This document shows, in pieces, positions 41,021 to 46,913 of a DNA stretch of 46,913 bases. This DNA is from GCA-2725625 sp964574215 (GTDB taxonomy: Bacteria; Pseudomonadota; Alphaproteobacteria; Rhodospirillales; UBA2165), in contig CAZNLR010000042.1 of NCBI GenBank assembly GCA_964574215.1, positions 1 through 46,913 of the forward strand, written 5' to 3'. How positions within the stretch are numbered: the stretch's first letter is position 1; each line of letters starts with the position of its first letter. Position numbers and translations under genes: made by a program. A model generated the notes under the pieces. The model was not told where the DNA came from and ran no database searches. It worked only from the letters and a program-made list of their open reading frames with translations.

Positions 41021-41037
41021 TTGATAACGATTATCAA
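41021..41037. promoter_or_regulatory. Putative Fur-type operator
   Basis: TTGATAACGATTATCAA is a perfect 7-3-7 palindrome. It matches the classic Fur 7-1-7 site (TGATAAT-N-ATTATCA) at 13 of 14 defined positions, and it also fits the RirA-type TGA-N9-TCA pattern. It is placed between the divergent MetE-like/MFS genes and the nitrilase/Crp genes. Confidence 0.5.
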
Positions 41038-41155
41038 AAAAGATAGCCGCTTGGCCGGCAAAGGCAAAGCCGAAAAGTTTCAACGACTGGAAATTTAAGG
41101 CGTCAGTTGGTAAACTTATTTCGAGTTCGAAGTGTTCTGAAAATGGGGACCGGCA

Positions 41156-42196
41156 ATGGGCGATGAACTGAAAACCATAAAATTAGCGGCAGCGCAGGTT
41201 AATTCGGTATTTTTGGACCGGGAAGCGACGGTCGAAAAAGCCTGCGAATACATCCGTGAGGCGGGAGCCCAGGGCGCCGATCTTATCGGCTTTCCCGAAG
41301 GTTTTATCCCGGCCCACCCGGCCTGGTACGGTTACCAGCCCGCCAATGGCGGCAAAAGCATCCCGTTGGCTGAGGAATTGTTTAAGAACGCCGTGGAAAT
41401 TCCGGGTCCGGCGACGGTTAAATTGGGCCAAGCCTGCCGGGACGCCAACATTACCGCGGTCATCGGCGTTTGCGAGAAATACCCCAATACCACGGGCACC
41501 ATGTTCAATACGCAGCTCTTTATCGGGCCCGACGGGTCGGTATTGGGCAAGCATCAAAAGTTGGTCGCCACCGTGGGTGAGCGGTTGGTTCACACCGGCG
41601 GATACGGCGATACGCTGACCACCTTCGACGCCCCCTTCGGCGCCATGAGCGGGCTGATCTGCGGGGAGAATTCCAACCCCTTGGCCGTTTACGTTATGAT
41701 GGCCATGCACACCATGGTGCATGTCGCGGCCTGGCCGCCTCATTTCGGCGGCCGGCGGGGCATGCATAAGGACATCATGGCCATCACGCCGGGTCTCGCC
41801 TATTCCCTGGGCGCTTTCGTCATCAATACGGCGGGGACGGTGACCGACGAATTGATCGATCTCTATGCGGCGACCGATGAAGACCGCGAACATTTGGCCT
41901 CCCTGAAGGATGTGGGGACGGTTTCCATCATCGCGCCCTCGGGCGACGTCATCGCCAAGTCGGGGGGCGGCGGCGATCAAATTCTTTACGCCGATGCCGA
42001 CCTCAATGAGGTCTTCGGGGCCAAGTTGGTGCATGATTACGCCGGGCATTATAACCGGTTCGATATTTTCAATTTCAGCGTCAACCGCCACGCGCCGAAA
42101 CCTCTAAATCTGGAAAATGTAGAGACGGAAGGGGATCAACAGGATGCCTCCGCCACCCGGCCCCATTTCGAAGTGCTGGAAGGCGGCGGAGAGTAG
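41156..42196 (+). CDS. Nitrilase-superfamily carbon-nitrogen hydrolase
   Basis: The 346-residue enzyme carries the Glu-Lys-Cys triad: Glu48 in FPEGFIPAHP, Lys135 in GKHQKLVAT and Cys169 in ICGENSNP. Overall it resembles true nitrilases (aliphatic or arylacetonitrile type), which convert nitriles to acids and ammonia, rather than amidases. GGGGA precedes the ATG. The C-terminal 40 residues are acidic and variable. It is followed, after short tandem repeats, by a Crp-type regulator that may control it. The divergent gene is the MetE-like protein, across a Fur-like site. Confidence 0.9.
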   Translation: MGDELKTIKLAAAQVNSVFLDREATVEKACEYIREAGAQGADLIGFPEGFIPAHPAWYGYQPANGGKSIPLAEELFKNAVEIPGPATVKLGQACRDANITAVIGVCEKYPNTTGTMFNTQLFIGPDGSVLGKHQKLVATVGERLVHTGGYGDTLTTFDAPFGAMSGLICGENSNPLAVYVMMAMHTMVHVAAWPPHFGGRRGMHKDIMAITPGLAYSLGAFVINTAGTVTDELIDLYAATDEDREHLASLKDVGTVSIIAPSGDVIAKSGGGGDQILYADADLNEVFGAKLVHDYAGHYNRFDIFNFSVNRHAPKPLNLENVETEGDQQDASATRPHFEVLEGGGE

Positions 42197-42212
42197 ACGC
42201 CGGCTATTCATT

Positions 42213-42244
42213 TTAGGTCGCCAATTAGGTCGCCAATTAGGTCG
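42213..42244. repeat. 12-base tandem repeat before the Crp-type gene
   Basis: TTAGGTCGCCAA occurs at 42213-42224 and 42225-42236, then TTAGGTCG at 42237-42244. This is 2.7 copies between the nitrilase stop and the regulator ATG. Slippage could vary the leader length. Confidence 0.85.
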
Positions 42245-42258
42245 TGAGAGGAAGTATC

Positions 42259-42936
42259 ATGTCTGAATTCTCACTAACCACAACGTCGTTATTCTCGGAA
42301 CTGCCGCCGGATAAACTCGCTTTGCTGGAACAGGAATGCCACTGGCGATCTTTCGCAGCCAACGAAACCATCATCAAATTCGGCGACGAGTACACTGACG
42401 TCTTTGTCATATTCGCCGGCGAAACCCATGTCCTGAATTATTCGGAAAACGGCAAAGCGGTCGATTACGCCACCTTGAAGACCGGCGACCTGTTCGGAGA
42501 ATTCGCGGCCATCGACGGATTGCCCCGCTCGGCCTGGGTGATCACCAAATCGCCGGCCACCATTGCCGTGCTGCCGGGCAATCTGTTTATCGAAACCGTT
42601 ACCGAGCACCCGCCGTCGGCTTTGAGGCTGTTGCAGCGTTTGTCGTCCATCATCCGCCAGGGCAACGAGCAGATCAGGGACGTCAGCCTCCTCAGTGCGG
42701 AACAACGGATCGGCCTCGAACTGCTGCGGTTGACCGACGACGATATGGGGAACGGCGACAATTCGATCATCGAAACCCTGCCCAATCAGACCGATATCGC
42801 CAATGTGGTCGGCCTGACCCGTGAAACGGTCGCCCGGGTGATGAGCAAACTCTCCCAGGAGAAAATCGTCGAACGCCAGGGCCGCACCTTACAGATCCTG
42901 GACAGGCAGCGCCTGCAGGAACTGGCCATTCCGTGA
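42259..42936 (+). CDS. Crp/Fnr family transcriptional regulator (Crp-like)
   Basis: The 225-residue protein has an N-terminal cyclic-nucleotide-type beta-roll (about 10-120; KTGDLFGEFAAIDG) and a C-terminal winged helix-turn-helix with NQTDIANVVGLTRETVARVMSKL. It lacks the cysteine cluster of FNR, with only one cysteine near residue 26, so it is not an oxygen-sensing Fe-S FNR. I chose the ATG at 42259, preceded by GAGAGGAAG, over the in-frame GTG at 42244. It follows the nitrilase by 62 bases. Confidence 0.9.
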   Translation: MSEFSLTTTSLFSELPPDKLALLEQECHWRSFAANETIIKFGDEYTDVFVIFAGETHVLNYSENGKAVDYATLKTGDLFGEFAAIDGLPRSAWVITKSPATIAVLPGNLFIETVTEHPPSALRLLQRLSSIIRQGNEQIRDVSLLSAEQRIGLELLRLTDDDMGNGDNSIIETLPNQTDIANVVGLTRETVARVMSKLSQEKIVERQGRTLQILDRQRLQELAIP

Positions 42937-43236
42937 TTGGCTCGTATCCGGCATTGACAGTAAGCCCCTCATCGGAATAATCCGCCGGACCCACCATGGT
43001 GGGTTAAAACGGGGAAGGGAATCGTGCCCGGTGGTGCGGCCGGTCTTCAAAATTTCTTGCATCAGTTTTTCTGGTATTCTGTAGTGTTAAATAGTACGGA
43101 AATCCGCCATTTTTTAGGGGTTAATTAAAGCCCCGTTTCATCCCGTTTCGTATGGTATCCGACAGTTGGGTGGCAATCCCGGTGGCAAAAAATAACCCCG
43201 CCGAAGCGGGGCTTAGTTGTCCAATAGTTGGGAGTA
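42937..43236. other. Intergenic region at the start of the accessory tail
   Basis: This 300-base stretch holds a CCCACCATGGTGGG-type palindrome at 42989-43004 followed by TAAAA, possibly a weak terminator for the Crp gene. It also holds the terminator of the minus-strand genes (43196-43211) and one copy of a 14-base direct repeat, TTTAGGGGTTAATT (43113-43126), whose second copy is at 43276-43289. No coding sequence was supported. Confidence 0.55.
43196..43211 (-). terminator. Terminator of the three-gene minus-strand accessory operon
   Basis: CCCCGC (43196-43201) pairs with GCGGGG (43206-43211) around a CGAA loop (TTCG on the minus strand, a stable tetraloop). On the minus strand it is followed by TTATTTTTTG. 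It lies about 25 bases after the stop at 43237. Confidence 0.85.
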
Positions 43237-43656
43237 CTAATTCAAAGTATTATCATAACGTAAAATCGATTTTTGTTTAGGGGTTAATTCGTTTTTTAGG
43301 CCATCAATTGCCGCCTCAATAACTTCATCGGTGTGGGTATCACCAGATCCAATCAAGCAGCGTAGTTTCACAATCGCTCCTATTATTCCTTTTACCGGGG
43401 ATCTCAAAATAAATGCCTCTACATCATCTGCTTTCCGGTGAAGTTCGGCAGCGATTTTACCCTCGGCAATTTCAGCATACCGCCGCACGGTAAGAACTTC
43501 CTCCGCCGCCATCACCAGTATGATATCGTCACCATGCTCACGGTAAATCGGTGTATATCTAGCTGAAACATCCTCGGACATATCCCGCAAGGCGTCATCG
43601 ACTAACCTCTGCCCGATATCACCTGTTAATTGCGTCAGGTTGTGCAGACTCGTCAT
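43237..43656 (-). CDS. Uncharacterised helical protein
   Basis: The 139-residue protein starts at the ATG at 43656, preceded by GGAAGGAA; a longer frame to 43725 overlaps the upstream gene and is rejected. It is predicted mostly helical, without a signal peptide or membrane segment, and contains a GDDIILVMAAEEVLTVRRY core. No family is recognised. It is the last gene before a clear terminator and lies 17 bases after the 129-residue gene, so it belongs to an accessory operon. Confidence 0.65.
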   Translation of the reverse strand: MTSLHNLTQLTGDIGQRLVDDALRDMSEDVSARYTPIYREHGDDIILVMAAEEVLTVRRYAEIAEGKIAAELHRKADDVEAFILRSPVKGIIGAIVKLRCLIGSGDTHTDEVIEAAIDGLKNELTPKQKSILRYDNTLN

Positions 43657-43673
43657 TGCGTGTTCCTTCCACG

Positions 43674-44060
43674 TTAAGCCAGGTCCGGCCTGGCACCGGG
43701 AGTTTTCAACATGTAGTGAACACATGCACTCCCTATTCCCGCAAGCGGTATTTTATTCAGGAGTACTCCCGGCATAAGCTGGGCATACAAAACCCGCGCT
43801 GACGAGGCGGGTAATCGAGCCTTCGCGCCGGGCCAATACTTCACAGCAATAGCGCTCAAAGTGGCACGTGTCCAACAGGCCCGCGAGACATTGGTGGTGT
43901 GGATCTCGAGAAGTTCTTCCTCGTCCTCGTCGGGAGCGAAAAGGATCTCGAACTTATCGGTCTCACCACCGGCATAGAGGTCGAATACCCGCACCAACAC
44001 GGGCGCCAGATTGATGCCGGCACATGCCGCGCCGCCAGGACAGATATCGCAGACGCGCAT
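43674..44060 (-). CDS. Uncharacterised cysteine-containing protein
   Basis: The protein (128 residues from the ATG at 44060, or 130 from 44066) begins MRVCDICPGG, a CxxC-type start with another cysteine five residues later, and has an acidic middle (FAPDEDEEELLEIHTTNVS). The CxxC start suggests a small metal-binding motif. GGAAGG six bases upstream favours the 44060 start. No family is recognised. It lies 17 bases upstream of the 139-residue gene. Confidence 0.6.
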   Translation of the reverse strand: MRVCDICPGGAACAGINLAPVLVRVFDLYAGGETDKFEILFAPDEDEEELLEIHTTNVSRACWTRATLSAIAVKYWPGAKARLPASSARVLYAQLMPGVLLNKIPLAGIGSACVHYMLKTPGARPDLA

Positions 44061-44193
44061 ATTCATCCTTCCTGGGTGCCATTTCCATGGACGGGAGTTG
44101 AGTCATCCCGCCTTGTGTCAGTAGATGGAATAGCGAAGACTTGGCGTCTTTGGATCACGGCGCCGCATCGTCTCTTCGCAACCATGTTGCAGG

Positions 44194-44841
44194 CTATGCA
44201 CGTAGCCCGTCGGCCGGCGGGAAGGTGTGACGGCCACCAGCAATATTTTTGGGACTGAACTCTTCAGCAATGCCCTTAATCTCCAACGGCACCAATCCTT
44301 GCTGCCGCTTGAGGGGCTGCCAAGTTAACTTCAATTCAGGCATCGCAGCAGCCAATTTAGTGAGGTACTTCTCCACCGCCGGTCGGCCATACCCCATCAT
44401 ACGTCCTTGCTGCATGGAGAGAGCGTTTCTCATGGCGCCTGCTGGTGGCTTGCCTTTATTTTTTTCGCGGGCCTGAACTGCTTTGTGCATATTCTCCATA
44501 ACATCTTTTAGCATTTCCCCCGTTGCTTTGGCGGCGCGTGGTTTAATTGACCAGCGCCGGAACTGATCAACAGCGATCGCTAACTGCTTCACCTCGGCTG
44601 GCTTCATGGGAGCTTGTGGGTTTCGCGAAAATAGTTTCGGCGAGCGGGGAACCGCCAAGGCGGTCTGATCGGGCTTGCTTGCTTTGCCAGCAGGTAAACT
44701 GCTTTGATCCCGCATGACAGGACGGGGCTTGGTGCCCGGGCGCGGTTTAATGCCGGCGATGCTGGGCCTTCTAATGGGCACGCCCCGCCGCTTGATTGGC
44801 GTACCAGGCTGCCGGATAGAAACGCTTGCCTCCGGCAGCAT
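44194..44841 (-). CDS. Uncharacterised basic, proline-rich protein
   Basis: The open frame runs from a TTG at 44862 or an ATG at 44841. About 45 N-terminal residues are rich in P, R and K (VPIRRPSIAGIKPRPG), then a helical domain ends with LVPLEIKGIAEEFSP. It overlaps the 5' part of the vWA gene on the other strand, so one of the two starts must be wrong or recent. The start crosses an inverted repeat at 44808-44839, so the N-terminus is unreliable. No family is recognised. Confidence 0.45.
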   Translation of the reverse strand: MLPEASVSIRQPGTPIKRRGVPIRRPSIAGIKPRPGTKPRPVMRDQSSLPAGKASKPDQTALAVPRSPKLFSRNPQAPMKPAEVKQLAIAVDQFRRWSIKPRAAKATGEMLKDVMENMHKAVQAREKNKGKPPAGAMRNALSMQQGRMMGYGRPAVEKYLTKLAAAMPELKLTWQPLKRQQGLVPLEIKGIAEEFSPKNIAGGRHTFPPADGLRA

Positions 44842-46153
44842 GTGGGGCCAGATTTCCGGCAAGCCAAAAATTCAAATTGCCCGTGAAGTTATCGGTAATC
44901 TAATGAAGGACTGGGACGAAACCTTGCAGCTAGGTCTCAGTGCTTATGGCCATCGGAGAAAAGGTGATTGTGGCGATATCCAGACGCTAATTCCTCTTGG
45001 TAAAGCCGATCCAAAAAGAGTTGTCAAAACAGTCAACGCCCTCAAACCCAAGGGTAAAACGCCACTAAGCGAGGCCGTGAAACGGGCGGCAAATGAACTC
45101 AAATATAAAGAGGAGCAAGCCATTGTCATACTGGTGAGCGATGGCGAGGAGACATGTAATGCAAATCCTTGCGAGGTTGGAAAAGCTTTAGCAGCTGCGG
45201 GCGTGGATTTCACCACTCATGTGGTTGGCTTCGATATAGCTAAAAGCAAGCAAGCCGGCTTGCGCTGCCTGGCTAAAAACACTGGCGGCTCATTTTTTGC
45301 CGCCAAAGATGCCGGTGAATTACAAAAGGCGCTTATAGGCGTGCTCAAACAGACCAAGGCAGTCGCTGGACCCAATCTCAAATTCAAAGCCGTTTTGAAA
45401 GAAGGCGGCAAACCCCTGCGCCGCGAAACCCTCCTTTGGGTAATGAGTTGGGACATCGTAAAAGCACAAGCGGATAATAAGGGAAAACACAATCGGGCAG
45501 CCTATTCTACCGATTCTCAGGTCGGGTTCGAACTGCCCGCCGGTCGCTATCTTGCAAATCTCAGCTGGGATACAGTTAAAACAAAGTATCCTTTTGAAGT
45601 TAAACAAGAGGAACGAGTTGAACATCTTGTCAACCTGAACGCCGGAATCGTCTCTTTAACGGCCATACTGAACGAAGGAGGCCCGGCTATTAAAGGTCAG
45701 ATTGGCTGGACAATTTATACAACGAAAAATGACGGCGGTTTAGGCAAAAAGTTTAGCTACAAATCGGGCAATGCCAGAAAACATGTGGTGCCTGCCGGTC
45801 AATACATCGTCCTAATTTCATATGACGTCGTCAGATTAAATTTTCCGTTCAATGTCGAAGCGGGCAGCCGTACAAAACATCTGGTTAATTTAAATGCCGG
45901 CATTTCACATTTTTCCGCAACCGACGCCAATGGCGCACCGGTGAGAGGCTACCAAACTTGGAGAGCGTATCCGGTGAAATCAAACGGCAAAGGTAAATAC
46001 GTGGCCTTTAAATCGGGTAGTAAACCGCGTTTTATCTTGCCTGCGGGAAATTACTTGATTGAACTTAGTCACAATAAGAAAAAGCATTCGATGAATTTTG
46101 CCGTTAAGGCTGGTGAAACTTCAAAATTCACGGTCAAATTTCAAGCGCAATAG
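44714..46153 (+). CDS. von Willebrand factor A protein with altered N-terminus
   Basis: Residues 38-215 are a vWA domain of the YGHRRKGDCGD type, with ASGSM (39-43), Thr116 (KGKTPL) and Asp143 (VSDGEET). The first MIDAS aspartate is replaced by Leu38, and no signal peptide precedes it, although relatives are usually exported. The first 36 residues look unrelated to the family. The C-terminus holds three repeats of about 85 residues (near 220-305, 306-392 and 393-479), each with an LPAG/VPAG-x-Y turn; the linking sequence HLVNLNAGI recurs. No ribosome binding site precedes the ATG. The gene is probably a 5'-damaged copy. Confidence 0.68.
   Translation: MTGRGLVPGRGLMPAMLGLLMGTPRRLIGVPGCRIETLASGSMWGQISGKPKIQIAREVIGNLMKDWDETLQLGLSAYGHRRKGDCGDIQTLIPLGKADPKRVVKTVNALKPKGKTPLSEAVKRAANELKYKEEQAIVILVSDGEETCNANPCEVGKALAAAGVDFTTHVVGFDIAKSKQAGLRCLAKNTGGSFFAAKDAGELQKALIGVLKQTKAVAGPNLKFKAVLKEGGKPLRRETLLWVMSWDIVKAQADNKGKHNRAAYSTDSQVGFELPAGRYLANLSWDTVKTKYPFEVKQEERVEHLVNLNAGIVSLTAILNEGGPAIKGQIGWTIYTTKNDGGLGKKFSYKSGNARKHVVPAGQYIVLISYDVVRLNFPFNVEAGSRTKHLVNLNAGISHFSATDANGAPVRGYQTWRAYPVKSNGKGKYVAFKSGSKPRFILPAGNYLIELSHNKKKHSMNFAVKAGETSKFTVKFQAQ
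44808..44839. repeat. Inverted repeat at the damaged 5' end of the vWA gene
   Basis: GCTGCCGGA (44808-44816) and TCCGGCAGC (44831-44839) are perfect 9-bp inverted arms with 14 bases between. The right arm encodes the SGS of the MIDAS motif, exactly where similarity to the vWA family begins. Confidence 0.75.
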
Positions 46154-46789
46154 CTGGGCAAACAATTAGTACGATAATTCGCATCAGCCGTTTCACTAGA
46201 GAGAGCGAAAAATGGGACCAAGAAACGTATTTTCAACATTGCCCGTTATGCGACAAATGGTATTCGCGGGCTTAATTTTAAGTATTCAGAAGTAATGTGA
46301 AGTAGTAATTTTTGGGCAATATCGCGCATGGATTTTTTGAAGTATTGGTGGGCAAGCTAGTAGTGTGCGATGAGCGAAAGCGAACTAAAAATGACAATTC
46401 GCAAGAATTGACACTTAAAAGCGGAGATAGAAGCAAATTAGTAATCGACTAATTTCCCACAGCCGAACCAGCAAAAAGGGCCTTAGAGAGAATTGGCAAA
46501 AAGCCGCCGATTTCGCGCAAATATGGCGTCAATGAGTGGGACTAAACGCCTCCATACACCCCTTAAGCCTTTGAAGTATCGCACTTACCTGGAGGCTGTC
46601 CTCGTTCTCCATTTTGGAGACAGACTGAATGGCGGAGAGACAGTCCGCCTAACTATAATCTTTGAGCCTCCATAATGGTTAGATAATAAGGCTGAATAGC
46701 GGGCTTTATGTCTTATGCTGTCCATATGATTCTGCTATAATCCAGCCATATTCTGTACCCCATTTTGTACCCCCTAGGAAGGTTTAGTT
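46154..46789. other. Long non-coding stretch before the integrase start
   Basis: No ORF with a convincing product, and no tRNA, was seen. A 6-bp hairpin GGCGGA-7-TCCGCC lies at 46631-46649. The final 36 bases hold the TGTACCCC direct repeat and the integrase ribosome binding site. A 60-codon TTG-started frame at 46493-46675 looks random. Confidence 0.5.
46754..46773. repeat. TGTACCCC direct repeat upstream of the integrase start
   Basis: TGTACCCC occurs at 46754-46761 and 46766-46773, separated by ATTT. Such pairs are often seen just ahead of tyrosine integrase genes and could be arm-type or att-related sites; this assignment is inference. Confidence 0.45.
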
Positions 46790-46913
46790 ATGGCTGGCGG
46801 CATTCACAGACTCACTGATAAGCAGATCCAGAACGCCAAGAAGAACCTCAATGATGGCGGGCAGCCTCACGTGATGTCGTAAAAGTGCGCTAGGAGGGCT
46901 TTAATGCGCCGAA
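46790..46913 (+). pseudogene. Tyrosine-type integrase N-terminus interrupted by a stop codon
   Basis: An ATG at 46790 with a clear AGGAAGG ribosome binding site begins MAGGIHRLTDKQIQNAKK and continues NDGGQPHVMS, the typical DNA-binding N-terminus of P4-like integrases (LTDxxIxNAK...DGG). A TAA at 46880-46882 stops it after 30 codons. Reading on in the same frame gives KCARRALM, which plausibly continues the family pattern, so a nonsense mutation is likely. An AGGAGG at 46892-46897 before the ATG at 46904 could allow a restart. The window ends there, so the rest is not visible. Confidence 0.55.

Noticed and set aside
41021..41037. FNR box reading of the palindrome upstream of the second MetE-like gene
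   Set aside because: The halves TTGAT and ATCAA are seven bases apart instead of four, which fits Fur or RirA spacing better.
41183..42091. 302-codon minus-strand frame opposite the nitrilase
   Set aside because: The plus strand has the complete nitrilase triad; the antisense translation has no family features.
46493..46675. 60-codon TTG-started frame before the integrase
   Set aside because: There is no ribosome binding site, no recognisable motif and irregular composition.
46154..46789. tRNA gene serving as the integration site
   Set aside because: I found no T-arm GTTCGA-type sequence or cloverleaf-compatible arms in this stretch.

Overview
The window reads as chromosomal DNA of a free-living, probably marine or aquatic alphaproteobacterium (Rhodospirillales-like). 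This is inferred from gene content: a TAXI-type TRAP transporter, FnrL/FNR-type and Fur-type operator sequences, an AcuI-like reductase, aromatic-acid-type catabolic genes, and the GPDRRR tail on a response regulator. No rRNA, tRNA or CRISPR array was seen. Species-level placement is not possible from reading alone.

Layout. 1-1894 (minus): a periplasmic repeat protein followed by a chemoreceptor cut by the window edge. 2100-4740 (plus): a promoter, a DHH phosphoesterase and a CtpA-type lipoprotein protease. 4771-5433 (minus): a one-pass membrane protein. 5630-12840 (plus): ATP sulfurylase, a ThDP enzyme, a FAH-family enzyme, then selA and selB separated by a long G/C palindrome. 12875-16506 (minus): hemerythrin, then a TRAP permease plus TAXI binding protein ending in a strong terminator. 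16600-20461: a small protein, a degenerate receiver protein, and two periplasmic binding proteins, one of them a double-domain fusion. 20598-22746: a MaoC hydratase, a MetE-like metalloprotein and a CxxC AhpD-like protein. 22878-27668 (minus): a tightly coupled operon of FlK-like acyl-CoA thioesterase, molybdopterin oxidoreductase, and fused four-cluster ferredoxin/NrfD membrane subunit, with a perfect FNR box upstream. 27875-31158: a Nudix hydrolase and the carbamoyltransferase-DUF5989-SxtJ trio. 31274-34967 (minus): a TauD-like dioxygenase, an NTF2-like protein, a DhbE-like aryl-acid adenylate-forming ligase and a BadH-like dehydrogenase. 35141-38460: an AcuI-like reductase convergent with a four-PAS sensor kinase. 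38600-42936: an MFS carrier and a second MetE-like protein diverging from a nitrilase and a Crp regulator, with a Fur-like box between them. 42937-46913: an accessory-looking tail with three uncharacterised minus-strand genes, a von Willebrand A protein with a damaged N-terminus, and an integrase start interrupted by a stop codon at the right edge.

Functionally, much of the window concerns uptake and oxidation of organic acids, partly through CoA thioesters and probably under oxygen and iron control. The most interesting unexplained items are the thioesterase-molybdoenzyme operon, the two members of a short MetE-like metal-binding family, the fused double substrate-binding protein, and the eight-repeat periplasmic protein next to a chemoreceptor.
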